A stretch of 64,000 nucleotides of DNA from Clostridia bacterium (lineage in GTDB: Bacteria > Bacillota > Clostridia > Christensenellales > Aristaeellaceae), in NCBI GenBank assembly GCA_017524615.1, contig JAFXVJ010000001.1:1-64000 (forward strand). Reading direction: 5' to 3'. The notes below the pieces were generated by a model. That model was given only the letters and a program-made list of their open reading frames with translations. It did no database searches and was not told where the DNA came from. The translations under genes were made by a program, and so were the position numbers. Shown here in pieces: positions 40,142 to 48,304 of the stretch; position 1 is the stretch's first letter, and every line of letters starts with the position of its first letter.

Positions 40142-42082
40142 ATGCAAAAGAGAGGCTTATGTCTGACGCTGCTGGTGATCATGATGGTTTCCTGTGTCCT
40201 GCCCGCCCAGGCGGCGGAAACGGACGTCATAAACGGCTATACCAAATCCGCCGGCTATGATTATGTGCTCTTCGGCGCTTATCCCACCGATGCCGACGGC
40301 ACGGTGCAGCCCATTTTGTGGCGGGTGCTGAAAACGGAAAACGGGGAAGCCTATCTGTTGTCCGAATACATTTTGTTCGGCTCCCCCGTGCATGGGGACT
40401 ACGAGCATTATCAGGGCTGGGAGAACAGCGATCTGTACCGGTATCTGAACACCGTGTTCCTGCAGGACGCCTTCACCCCCGAGGAGCAGGCCGCCCTTTT
40501 GATCCGCACCGAGGATCAGGCCCTGGTCACCCTGATCACCTCCGATGAAATGAAAGACGCCTCCCTGGGCTTTTCCTCCAATAACGCCCGCTTGTGCGAA
40601 AGCACAGCCTGGGCCAAGGTGCTGCCCGATCCCCCCATTTTTGAATTGCCCGCGACCAACAATAAGGGCCGCTGGAAGCCCCTGTACATCTACTCCAAAG
40701 GCCATAAATACAGTCCCTGGTGGAGCCGCACCCGGTCCGCTGATTATCCGCACGAGCAGCGCCGGGTCATGGACGAAGGCAAGGTGGGCCGCATCTCTAC
40801 CGGCAACAGCGACCTGGGCGTGCGCCCTGCCATTCACGTGGATCTGCGGCTGCTCTCCATCGCGTCCGGAACCGGCTCCTTTGATTCCCCATATGTTCTT
40901 TCCTCCCAGGCCCATCCTGCGCCCGCGCCGGTCCTTGATCCGACTCAGGCTCCCGACGAAACGGCCACGCCTGCGCAAGACGCTGCCACAGAAGCGCCCG
41001 CGGTCACAGATGCACCCACAGCCGCCGATCTCCCCACTCCTTCCAGTCACAGCAATATGGATCCTGTGATGGATCCCGTGCAGGACACGGGCGACCATCC
41101 CGCCGAAACACCTCTGGAAACGCCCGCCGGATCTGCGCCTGAAGCCGCTGCCGCCGGCTTCACCGCCGCGGCAAATCCGGCTTTCATCCATGAAAAACTC
41201 CCGTCCCTCACCGACGAGGGCTTCCTACCGGCGGGCGAACCTGAATTCGTGTACAAGGATAATGCGGCGGGCCTGTGGCTCTACGCTTCCCAGACCCTGC
41301 GGATCGAAATCAACCGCCGCACCGGCGTCAACAGTAAAAAAGAACCCTTGCGCTGGTATGAGGCGCAGATTTTCACCAGGGACGCCTCCGAGATGTTCGA
41401 CCTGTATCCATACGACGAAGAGAACTACACCCGATACGGCGACCGATACAAGGCGCTGGCCGATCAAATCGCCATTCAGCATCATCTGGTATTCGCCATC
41501 AATTCCGATTTCTTCATTTACCGCATCGAACGGGATTACGAGGAAGACTATGATTATCCCATCGGTCTGGAAATCCGCAACGGTCGGGTACTGTATGACC
41601 GTCCCCGTAAGGCGACTTCCACCACGTATCCTCCCCTGGATGTGATGGCGCTGAATCCGGACGGATCCATTTCCCTGTACCGAAACGCCACCGTGACCGC
41701 CCAGGAGCTGCTGGACGCCGGCGTCAAAAATGCCCTGTCCTTCGGCCCCATCCTGGTGGAGAACGGCGCGGTGTCGCCCCGTTCGAAGGAATACGGCACC
41801 ACACCCAATCCGCGCACGGCCTTCGGCATGGTGGAGCCGGGCTACTACATCGCAGTCATGGTGGAATCCCGCATTGAGGAAAGCAAGGGCGAATCCTGCG
41901 TGTGGCTGGGCGAAAAAATGGCTGAGCTGGGCTGCTTCTCCGCCATGAATCTGGATGGCGGCGCCACCTCCACCATGCTGTTCATGGGCGAACAGATCAA
42001 CAAGAGCGGCAACTACCGCAACATCACCAATCGCCTGCAGAATGAATTGTTCGGCATCGGCCATTCCGACGCTGTGCAATGA
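40142..42082 (+). CDS. Secreted fusion: DUF6273-like domain plus phosphodiester glycosidase (NAGPA) domain
   Basis: 646 residues from the ATG at 40142 (GAGGGAG 6 bases upstream). Signal peptide 1-24. N-terminal domain (about 30-250) has the DUF6273 features WRVLKTENGEAYLLSEYIL, WENSDLYRYLN and the end GNSDLGVRPAIHVDL. A Pro/Thr/Ala-rich linker (about 260-340) resembles a wall-spanning stretch. The C-terminal NAGPA domain (about 370-640) has NPRTAFGMVEPG and AMNLDGGATSTMLFMGEQIN. Family knowledge: this domain removes GlcNAc from phosphodiesters, also in wall polymers. Target here unknown. Confidence 0.85.
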   Translation: MQKRGLCLTLLVIMMVSCVLPAQAAETDVINGYTKSAGYDYVLFGAYPTDADGTVQPILWRVLKTENGEAYLLSEYILFGSPVHGDYEHYQGWENSDLYRYLNTVFLQDAFTPEEQAALLIRTEDQALVTLITSDEMKDASLGFSSNNARLCESTAWAKVLPDPPIFELPATNNKGRWKPLYIYSKGHKYSPWWSRTRSADYPHEQRRVMDEGKVGRISTGNSDLGVRPAIHVDLRLLSIASGTGSFDSPYVLSSQAHPAPAPVLDPTQAPDETATPAQDAATEAPAVTDAPTAADLPTPSSHSNMDPVMDPVQDTGDHPAETPLETPAGSAPEAAAAGFTAAANPAFIHEKLPSLTDEGFLPAGEPEFVYKDNAAGLWLYASQTLRIEINRRTGVNSKKEPLRWYEAQIFTRDASEMFDLYPYDEENYTRYGDRYKALADQIAIQHHLVFAINSDFFIYRIERDYEEDYDYPIGLEIRNGRVLYDRPRKATSTTYPPLDVMALNPDGSISLYRNATVTAQELLDAGVKNALSFGPILVENGAVSPRSKEYGTTPNPRTAFGMVEPGYYIAVMVESRIEESKGESCVWLGEKMAELGCFSAMNLDGGATSTMLFMGEQINKSGNYRNITNRLQNELFGIGHSDAVQ

Positions 42083-42107
42083 ATCACCGTTTCTTTCCGG
42101 TCATTCT

Positions 42108-42138
42108 CCCCCGCATGCGTTTTCATGCGGGGGATTTT
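42108..42138 (+). terminator. Terminator of the glycosidase gene
   Basis: CCCCCGCATG (42108-42117) pairs perfectly with CATGCGGGGG (42124-42133), then ATTTT. Confidence 0.85.
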
Positions 42139-42211
42139 AAAAATGTTAAAATAATAAGAAATACTTAGAAATATGCAGAAAAAAAGAGATAATTGACGTT
42201 AATTCAGATAT

Positions 42212-42268
42212 TTTGACCTTCTTTGACTATTTTATTAATTTGACCTTCTTTGACCTATCGTGTATACT
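42212..42268 (+). promoter_or_regulatory. hsp20 promoter with two CtsR-type operators
   Basis: TTTGACCTTCTTTGACT (42212-42228) and TTTGACCTTCTTTGACC (42239-42255) both fit the reverse complement of the CtsR heptad repeat RGTCAAANANRGTCAAA, 27 bp apart. The promoter is TTGACC (42240-42245), 17 bases, TATACT (42263-42268), so the second box covers the -35. CtsR is the class III heat-shock repressor; its gene is not in the window. Confidence 0.8.
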
Positions 42269-42354
42269 AAGCGTGTCAGAAGGAAAGAATACCGACTGAC
42301 AGGCAATCAAACGATTCACCGGGCACCGTCCCGGAACCCAAAGGAGGATGCTTT

Positions 42355-42825
42355 ATGATGTATGCTATGATGCCTTACCGTTCCCACCGTCTGCCTCAGC
42401 AGCGGCCCCGTTCCCTGTTTGACGATCAGTTTTTCCGCCCGTTCTTTGAAATGAACGATTGGATGGGCAGCCGCATGGGCTTCCGCGTGGATATTCATGA
42501 TGAGGACAGCCATTACATGCTGGAGGCTGAACTGCCCGGCGTCAGCAAGGATCAGATCAATCTGTCCGTCGAAAACGACACGCTGACCATCTCCGCCGAT
42601 ATGCGCAGCGAGCATAAGGACGAAAAAACCTGCTACAGCGAGCGCAGGATGGGCCATGTGAGCCGCTCCTTCAGCCTGGAGGGCATTGACCAGGATCACA
42701 TCACCGCCGATTATAAGAACGGTATCCTGTATGTGACCATGCCGAAGAGCCAGCCCGAAGAAGCGCCCGGCGCGCGCCGCATCGCCATCACAGGCGGCGA
42801 CGGCGAAGAAGAGAAGAAGGCATAA
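42355..42825 (+). CDS. hsp20: Hsp20-family small heat-shock protein
   Basis: 156 residues, start after AAAGGAGG. The alpha-crystallin domain (about 45-140) reads FRVDIHDEDSHYMLEAELPGV, then KDQINLSVENDTLTISA and ENGILYVTMPK-type GILYVTMPKSQ. The short N-terminal arm is Met/Pro/Arg rich (MMYAMMPYRSHRLPQQRPRS). ATP-independent holdase for unfolding proteins. Single gene between two terminators, under the CtsR-type promoter. Confidence 0.95.
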   Translation: MMYAMMPYRSHRLPQQRPRSLFDDQFFRPFFEMNDWMGSRMGFRVDIHDEDSHYMLEAELPGVSKDQINLSVENDTLTISADMRSEHKDEKTCYSERRMGHVSRSFSLEGIDQDHITADYKNGILYVTMPKSQPEEAPGARRIAITGGDGEEEKKA

Positions 42826-42924
42826 AAAGAACAGCGAGACTGACGGGCGGGCCGTTTTATGATCGCAAAATCCGGTCCCTCTGTCTCCTTCCGAATCAGC
42901 TTTTGAAGGTATTCCCTGATCTGT

Positions 42925-42967
42925 CGTATCTGTTCAGTCAAGGATTGAACAGATACGATCTTTTTTT
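42925..42967 (+). terminator. Terminator of hsp20
   Basis: CGTATCTGTTCA (42925-42936) pairs perfectly with TGAACAGATACG (42946-42957), followed by ATC and TTTTTTT. Confidence 0.92.
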
Positions 42968-43020
42968 GTCTTTGAATGGCTTCTGTCTTTGAAGCATGGG
43001 ATATTCTCAATTTGAGCTTC

Positions 43021-43045
43021 AAAAACCGCCCCGTTGCCGGGGCGG
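43021..43045 (-). terminator. Terminator of the SH3 protein gene
   Basis: On the minus strand CCGCCCCG pairs with CGGGGCGG (43045-43026) and TTTTT follows (43025-43021). Confidence 0.85.
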
Positions 43046-43091
43046 CGATCCTTTGAACGGCCAAGGCATGCCTTGGATCAATTGATGTGTG

Positions 43092-43790
43092 TCAGAATTT
43101 CAGCATGTAGGTACTCACATAGCCCTGCTGCCCGTCGATTTCCACCTTGCACCACAGTTCGCCCTTTTCCAGCACCTTCACCACCGTGCCCACGGGATAG
43201 GCCTTGATGATTTTCGTTTTCATGCCGGGATACAGGCGGAAATTGACCACCTTGCCGCCGTTGATGTTCTTCATGGTGGCGTTCACCGGGGTTTCCAGGG
43301 GCTTGGTGTAGGCAGGGGCCTTCCTGGCGGCCAGATACCGGGAAGACATATAGCCTTCCAGATCGCCCACCTTCACTTTGTGCCAGGCGGATCCCTTCTG
43401 GATCACGCTGACAGCGGTGTCAATGGGGAAGGATGTGATGATGGCTGCGTCCATGCTGGGTGCTTCCCGCAGGTTCAGGCCGATGCCGGTGTTGGTGCGC
43501 ACGTAGAGGGTGGTGCCGGAAGCGCCGAAGTTCAGGTATTTGGTCATCATGTAGCCTTCCTTGCCGGCCACCTTCACTTTGCTCCATTCTTCGCCCTTTT
43601 CCGTCACCTCAATCCAGGTGCCCGTCCAGTACTGGCCCAGCACCTTAGCCTGCAGGGAGGCCGTTTCGCGCAGGTTCAACCCGCCGCCCTTCACCGTGGC
43701 GTATTCGCTGGCGAAGGCCATCAGCGGCGACAGCGACAGCGCGCCGGCCAGCACGGCGGACAGGATCCGATGGGTTTTCCGAGTGTTCAT
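43092..43790 (-). CDS. Secreted protein with three bacterial SH3 domains
   Basis: 232 residues from the ATG at 43788-43790 (AAAGGAGGAA upstream). Signal peptide 1-27. Three SH3_3-type repeats start near 30 (GGGLNLRETASLQAKVLGQY), 98 (GIGLNLREAPSMDAAIITSF) and 180 (GKVVNFRLYPGMKTKIIKAY), each ending in a Gly-Tyr strand (EGYMMTKYL, EGYMSSRYL, QGYVSTYML). No catalytic domain. Probable role: binding peptidoglycan or targeting partners to the wall. Confidence 0.88.
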   Translation of the reverse strand: MNTRKTHRILSAVLAGALSLSPLMAFASEYATVKGGGLNLRETASLQAKVLGQYWTGTWIEVTEKGEEWSKVKVAGKEGYMMTKYLNFGASGTTLYVRTNTGIGLNLREAPSMDAAIITSFPIDTAVSVIQKGSAWHKVKVGDLEGYMSSRYLAARKAPAYTKPLETPVNATMKNINGGKVVNFRLYPGMKTKIIKAYPVGTVVKVLEKGELWCKVEIDGQQGYVSTYMLKF

Positions 43791-44077
43791 GGGGAATTCC
43801 TCCTTTGGTATGCTTATGTTCCGGCCTTGACCGTACACAACAAATACGATTGAGTTTCCCCCGTCGTTCCTGCGCAAATCCTCCCCCGGCTGCCAATAAC
43901 TGGCATATTTCCGTCCGTTTGCCAAGCATTTCCATTTATTCTTTTGCCGCGTTTTTCATCCGGCCATGGATCAGCGTCATTTCAGTCGCCTTCCCCCTTC
44001 CGATCCGCTGCCAAACATTCCCATGCGGTCAAATTGCCCTTTTTCTCCCTGGTTATTCATATTTCGCCATTTTATTC
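43791..44077. other. Divergent intergenic region, no gene seen
   Basis: No frame with a ribosome site. The sequence becomes AT-rich toward 44080 where the MFS promoter lies. Confidence 0.4.
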
Positions 44078-44105
44078 TTGCAAAATAAACAGAATCCGGT
44101 ATAAT
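44078..44105 (+). promoter_or_regulatory. Promoter of the MFS transporter gene
   Basis: TTGCAA (44078-44083), 16 bases, TATAAT (44100-44105). Confidence 0.7.
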
Positions 44106-44141
44106 AAAGATATCCTAACACAGAATACGGGAGGTAAGCAT

Positions 44142-45722
44142 ATGCAGGATTCCGCAGAGGGCAAAAAGCGCCGTTTTTCCGTGAAGGAATGGAGCTGGAT
44201 CATGTACGACTGGGCCAACTCCATCTATGCCACCAACATCATGGCCGCCATCTTCCCCACCATTTTCGTGAACATCGCCGGGGGGCCCGGCAGCACGGGC
44301 GATATCTGGTGGGGCTACGGCATTTCCATCGCAACCTTCATCGTGGCGCTGCTGGCCCCGCTTCTTGGCGCAGTGGCGGATTTCAAGGGCATGAAGAAAA
44401 AGCTGTTTACTTCCTCCATGCTCGTCGGCGTCCTTGCCACCTTTTTCATCGCCCTGGTGATGAACAGCTGGAAGCTGATGCTGATCGGCTATATCATCAG
44501 CCGCATCGGTTTTTCCGCCTCCTGCCTGTTCTACGATTCCTTCCTGACCGACGTGACCACCGACGAAAGGATGGACAAGGTGTCCTCCTGGGGCTACGCC
44601 ATGGGCTATATCGGCGGCAGCACCATCCCCTTCGTGATTTCCATCGCGGTGCTGCTGGTGCTGGGGTATGAAAGCCCCGTCGCGCAGAAGTTTTCCATCA
44701 TCATCACCAGCGTGTGGTGGCTGGTTTTCTCCCTTCCCTTCCTGAAAAACGTGGAGCAGACCCATTACATCGAGCGCACCGCCGACCACACCGTCGGCCA
44801 CACCTTCCGCAACATCGGCCAGACAGCCAAGGATATTTTCAGGAACAAGGGCCTGTTCCTGTTCGTGCTGGCGTATTTCTTCTATATCGACGGCGTGGGC
44901 ACCATCATCAACATTTCCACCGCCTACGGCACGGTGCTGGGCCTGGGAAGCGTGGGCATGATCCTGGCTCTGCTGGTAACCCAGATCGTGGCCATGCCCT
45001 GCTCCATCTGGTTTGCCAACATTGCCCAGAAGATCACCGCCCGCAAGGCGCTGATCGGTGCAATTATCGTGTATACGCTCATCTGCTGCGTGGGCTTCTA
45101 TATGGGCTTCTCCCTTGAGCCCCATCAGGCGGCTTACGAAACCGCCTTGAAAACCGATTATTCCGAGCCGCTGGCCGATCTGTCCGACAAAAAGGCCGTG
45201 GAGCTGCGGGACAAGGTCGCCAAGCTGTTCACAGACAGCAAGGCGTCTCAAAAAATCCTGGAATTGAATCAAGAGCTCACCGAGGAGGAAGCGGCCAACC
45301 CCGAAGTGCTCAAAGTGTTTGATACCGCTGCATCCTTCCTGGCGAAAAACGACGATATGGGCGTCAATCAGAGCACCGGCGCGGTTGCCAATTTCCGCCG
45401 CGCCATATCCCGCTCCACCATCCTGTTCTGGGCAATGGCCTTCCTGGTGGGTACGGTGCAGGGCGGCATCCAGGCCGTATCCCGCAGCTATTTCGGCAAG
45501 CTGATTCCGAAAAAACGCAGCAATGAATTCTTCGGATTCTTTGATATCTTCGGCAAGTTCGCCTCCGTGATGGGGCCCTTCCTGTACGCCACCATCGGCA
45601 AATGGACCGGCCGCAGCTCCTACGGCGTGCTGGCGCTGATCGCGCTGTTCCTGGTAGGACTGATCATCATGGTCAGCGGCAGAAAGCACTTGGAAGCGCT
45701 GGAGGCCAAGACCGATAACTGA
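44142..45722 (+). CDS. MFS transporter, UMF1/Atg22-like family
   Basis: 526 residues from the ATG at 44142 (GGGAGG upstream); an earlier frame is leader. The signature SWIMYDWANSIYATNIMAAIF opens the protein (split here: SWIMYDWANS, IYATNIMAAIF), typical of the UMF1/Atg22 family. About twelve helices can be drawn. A 100-residue soluble loop (about 325-430, rich in Lys/Glu/Asp: LSDKKAVELRDKVAKLF) interrupts the second half, longer than usual. Members export amino acids or other small molecules; substrate unknown. Confidence 0.88.
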   Translation: MQDSAEGKKRRFSVKEWSWIMYDWANSIYATNIMAAIFPTIFVNIAGGPGSTGDIWWGYGISIATFIVALLAPLLGAVADFKGMKKKLFTSSMLVGVLATFFIALVMNSWKLMLIGYIISRIGFSASCLFYDSFLTDVTTDERMDKVSSWGYAMGYIGGSTIPFVISIAVLLVLGYESPVAQKFSIIITSVWWLVFSLPFLKNVEQTHYIERTADHTVGHTFRNIGQTAKDIFRNKGLFLFVLAYFFYIDGVGTIINISTAYGTVLGLGSVGMILALLVTQIVAMPCSIWFANIAQKITARKALIGAIIVYTLICCVGFYMGFSLEPHQAAYETALKTDYSEPLADLSDKKAVELRDKVAKLFTDSKASQKILELNQELTEEEAANPEVLKVFDTAASFLAKNDDMGVNQSTGAVANFRRAISRSTILFWAMAFLVGTVQGGIQAVSRSYFGKLIPKKRSNEFFGFFDIFGKFASVMGPFLYATIGKWTGRSSYGVLALIALFLVGLIIMVSGRKHLEALEAKTDN

Positions 45723-45842
45723 CCCGGCATCTTCCGCGCAGCGCGGGTTTTCTGCGCCGGCGGGGGTGTTTGCCCCCATGACGGTTCGGCCCCGATCCCG
45801 GTAGCGTCCCCGTTATACGGCGGTGAAAAGGAGGAAGCATCT

Positions 45843-46637
45843 ATGGAGTGGAAAGACGCGCTTTCGATGATCGAGCGGCAGGGCATGCGTTTCCTGGCTG
45901 GGCTGGCGGTGCTCATCATCGGCCTGATCCTGGCCCGGTGGATCATTCGCCTGTCGCAAAACAAGCTGAAAATCAAAAAAATGGATCCCACCCTGCTGGG
46001 CTTCCTTCGCAACCTGGCCCGTTTTATTCTCTATGCCGTGGTGGTGCTGACAGCCATCAGCGTGATGGGCATCCCCCTCACATCCGTGGTTACCATCGTC
46101 GCCTCCGCCGGGGTGGCCATTTCCCTGGCCATGCAGGGAGCGCTGAGCAATTTTGTGGGCGGCTTGACCCTGCTGCTGTTCAAGCCCATCAAAGCCGGGG
46201 ACTATGTGAAGGTGGGCGATTTGGAGGGCACGGTGCAAACCATCGGGGCATTCTATACCGAAATGAATACCTTCGATAACCGCCACATCTCCATGCCCAA
46301 CAGCAGCCTCACCAACACCGCCATCATCAATTACACCCGGCAAGGTACCCGGCGGCTGGACGAGATCTTTTCCGTCAGCTACAATTCCGATATGCAGCAG
46401 GTGTTCCAGGTGCTCAACGGCCTGATTGCCCGGAATCCCGCCATTCTGCCCGATCCCGCTCCCGTCGTTCATCTGAACCAGTTCGGCGAAAGCAGCCTGC
46501 AATATGTGGTGCGGGTATGGTGCAAAACAGCGGACTACTGGGATATCCACTTTTACCTTTTGGAGGAAGGAAAGCGTGCCTTGGACGCCGCGGGCATCGA
46601 GATCCCCTTGCCTCAGATGGACGTACATGTCAAATGA
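45843..46637 (+). CDS. mscS: MscS-family mechanosensitive channel
   Basis: 264 residues. Three N-terminal helices, then the pore helix VVTIVASAGVAISLAMQGALSNFVGGL (split: VVTIVASAGVAISLAM, QGALSNFVGGL) and the beta domain LTLLLFKPIKAGDYVKVGDLEGTV, NTFDNRHISMPNSSLTN. This is the MscS core with no extra domain. It releases solutes on hypo-osmotic shock. Start after AAAGGAGGAA; terminator right after the stop. Confidence 0.94.
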   Translation: MEWKDALSMIERQGMRFLAGLAVLIIGLILARWIIRLSQNKLKIKKMDPTLLGFLRNLARFILYAVVVLTAISVMGIPLTSVVTIVASAGVAISLAMQGALSNFVGGLTLLLFKPIKAGDYVKVGDLEGTVQTIGAFYTEMNTFDNRHISMPNSSLTNTAIINYTRQGTRRLDEIFSVSYNSDMQQVFQVLNGLIARNPAILPDPAPVVHLNQFGESSLQYVVRVWCKTADYWDIHFYLLEEGKRALDAAGIEIPLPQMDVHVK

Positions 46638-46662
46638 TTTTTTCATCTTCCGTTGTGCTGCT

Positions 46663-46697
46663 GACCATGCCGGGCATCCTCCGGCATGGTCGTTTTT
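46663..46697 (+). terminator. Terminator between mscS and sigF
   Basis: GACCATGCCGG (46663-46673) pairs perfectly with CCGGCATGGTC (46681-46691), then GTTTTT. It touches the 3' end of sigF on the other strand. Confidence 0.88.
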
Positions 46698-47355
46698 ATG
46701 TATCCGCATCCAGCCATTGCCGTCGAAAATCCATCTTGGCCCTGGCTTCCCTTCTGGATACATGGGATTGGGATGCGCGCAGCATGCGGGCTAATTCCGT
46801 CTGGCTGTGTCCCGCGAAATACCTTTCCCGCAGCAGCCACCCTTCCCCCGGCGGAAGCCGATCCAGCGCATCCCGCACGCAAAACCTCAGCAGCCAGTCC
46901 TCCCCGCCGGGATCAGGCAGGCTGGACAGCAGCGTGCCCGTTTCGTCATATACCGGCCCGCTGCTCTTTTCCAGCATCATCACCAGCTCTTCCGGCGTCA
47001 GTCCTGCCGCTGACGCCATGTCCCGGACGGACGGCTCCCGGCCCGTTTGCTCCCAGTATCTTTCCTGATACTTGCGCGCCTTTCTCAGCGCCGCCCGGCT
47101 TCGCCAGCCCAGACCGCGGTCATACTCCCTGCGCATCTCTCCCAGGATCACCGGCACGGCATAGGTGGAAAAGGCAAATCCAGCATCCTCCCGGTATCGC
47201 CGGATGGCCAACACCAGGCCCATGCAGCCCCTTTGAAAGGTGTCCTCGCAGGAGGAAAAGCGAAGGGTCAGCGCCTGCACCAGCGGAATGTGCCGCCTGA
47301 TCAGCGCGGCCAGCGCCTCCGAATCGCCTGCCTGCGCCTGCGCGTACATGCCCAT
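46696..47355 (-). CDS. sigF: Sporulation sigma factor F, divergent
   Basis: 219 residues. Region 2 is recognisable: AQAGDSEALAALIRRHIPLVQAL, then FQRGCMGLVLAIRRY and FSTYAVPVILGEMRREY (matching FQIGCIGLLKSVDKFD...FSTYAVPMIIGEIQR in Bacillus). Region 3 (EPSVRDMASAAGLTPEELVMML) and region 4 (DALDRLPPGEGWLLRERYFAGHSQTELARML...SHVSRREARA) follow. It is shorter than Bacillus sigma-F (about 255) and region 2.4/3.0 lacks the usual GxIKVSR. Identity rests on the operon: the ATG directly follows the spoIIAB stop. Confidence 0.85.
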   Translation of the reverse strand: MGMYAQAQAGDSEALAALIRRHIPLVQALTLRFSSCEDTFQRGCMGLVLAIRRYREDAGFAFSTYAVPVILGEMRREYDRGLGWRSRAALRKARKYQERYWEQTGREPSVRDMASAAGLTPEELVMMLEKSSGPVYDETGTLLSSLPDPGGEDWLLRFCVRDALDRLPPGEGWLLRERYFAGHSQTELARMLRASQSHVSRREARAKMDFRRQWLDADT

Positions 47356-47787
47356 TCAGCGATCCCTCAAGCGCTTATGCATGGTCACGGTGGTGCCCTT
47401 GCCGGGCGTTGAATCCACATCTACCGCATCCATAAAGGTCTGCATCACTGAAAAGCCCATGCCGGACCTTTCCTTCTCCGGCTGGGTCGTGAAAAATGGC
47501 TGCATGGCCTGGGCGATATCGGCGATGCCGCGTCCCCGGTCGGATACGGCGATTTCCAGCGTTCCGTCCTCTCCCAGCGCCGCCCGGATGCTCACCGTGC
47601 CGGGACCGTCGGCATAGCCGTGCACGATGGCGTTGGTCACCGCCTCGCTCACCGCCGTTTTGATGTCCGCCAGGACGTCCAGCGTGGGATCCAGCTGCAC
47701 GGCGAACGCGCTGACGGCTACCCGGGCAAAGGCTTCGTTTTCCGGTATACTCAGGAAATCCAGCTTCATCTGATTGATTATCTGCAT
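47356..47787 (-). CDS. spoIIAB: Anti-sigma F factor / serine kinase
   Basis: 143 residues, normal length. GHKL ATPase motifs: N box EAVTNAIVHGY, G1 AVSDRGRGI, G2 RSGMGFSVMQTF. It holds sigma-F inactive and phosphorylates SpoIIAA. It is between spoIIAA and sigF with tight spacing. Confidence 0.95.
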   Translation of the reverse strand: MQIINQMKLDFLSIPENEAFARVAVSAFAVQLDPTLDVLADIKTAVSEAVTNAIVHGYADGPGTVSIRAALGEDGTLEIAVSDRGRGIADIAQAMQPFFTTQPEKERSGMGFSVMQTFMDAVDVDSTPGKGTTVTMHKRLRDR

Positions 47788-47802
47788 CTGCGCGTTCCTC
47801 CG

Positions 47803-48102
47803 TTACAGTATTTGAATGATTTGCCCCATCCCGGACAGCGTAAAAATGCGCTGCACATGCGGATTCATGTTTTTTACGGCAACCGCTCCCCCGCGCATGG
47901 CCAGGATGCGGTAACGCCCCAGAATGACGCCGATGCCCGAAGAATCCATAAAGGACATGTTTTTCAGGTCAAGCACCAGCTTTTTCACCTGAGGATCGCT
48001 GATCAGTCCGTCCAGTTCCCGCCGCACAGCCTGGGCGCTGCAATGGTCCAATTCCCCTTCCAGCTTCACCAGCACCGTATCCCGCCGCCGCTCATGCTCC
48101 AT
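47803..48102 (-). CDS. spoIIAA: Anti-anti-sigma factor
   Basis: 99 residues from the ATG at 48100-48102 (GGAGGG upstream; an earlier ATG 8 codons upstream overlaps that site). STAS fold with the phosphorylation motif FMDSSGIGVILGRY (DSSG at 53-56). Dephosphorylated SpoIIAA frees sigma-F in the forespore. First gene of the operon. Confidence 0.94.
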   Translation of the reverse strand: MEHERRRDTVLVKLEGELDHCSAQAVRRELDGLISDPQVKKLVLDLKNMSFMDSSGIGVILGRYRILAMRGGAVAVKNMNPHVQRIFTLSGMGQIIQIL

Positions 48103-48137
48103 ATGATCTCCCTCCTGACAGTGCATACACAGGATTC

Positions 48138-48165
48138 ATTCTGGATGTCCAGTATACTATCCTGC
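48138..48165 (-). promoter_or_regulatory. Candidate sigma-H promoter of spoIIA
   Basis: On the minus strand GCAGGATAG, 14 bases, AGAAT. The published sigma-H consensus is RWAGGANNT N14 HGAAT; two of the defined -35 positions differ, spacing and -10 match. Position about 36 bases before the start fits, and spoIIA is sigma-H dependent in Bacillus. Confidence 0.5.
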
Positions 48166-48239
48166 CGCGAAATATGGATGTTTATGCGATCATTTCTGAA
48201 AATGTTCGACTTTTTTCATCATTTTCCGGGAAACGATGG

Positions 48240-48268
48240 TTGTATTTACCCGATCGATGGGGTATAAT
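48240..48268 (+). promoter_or_regulatory. Promoter of fhs
   Basis: TTGTAT (48240-48245), 17 bases, TATAAT (48263-48268), about 37 bases before the ATG. Confidence 0.75.
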
Positions 48269-48304
48269 GCTGAAGTGTCCGAATATTTACAGGAGGGAAA
48301 TGCC

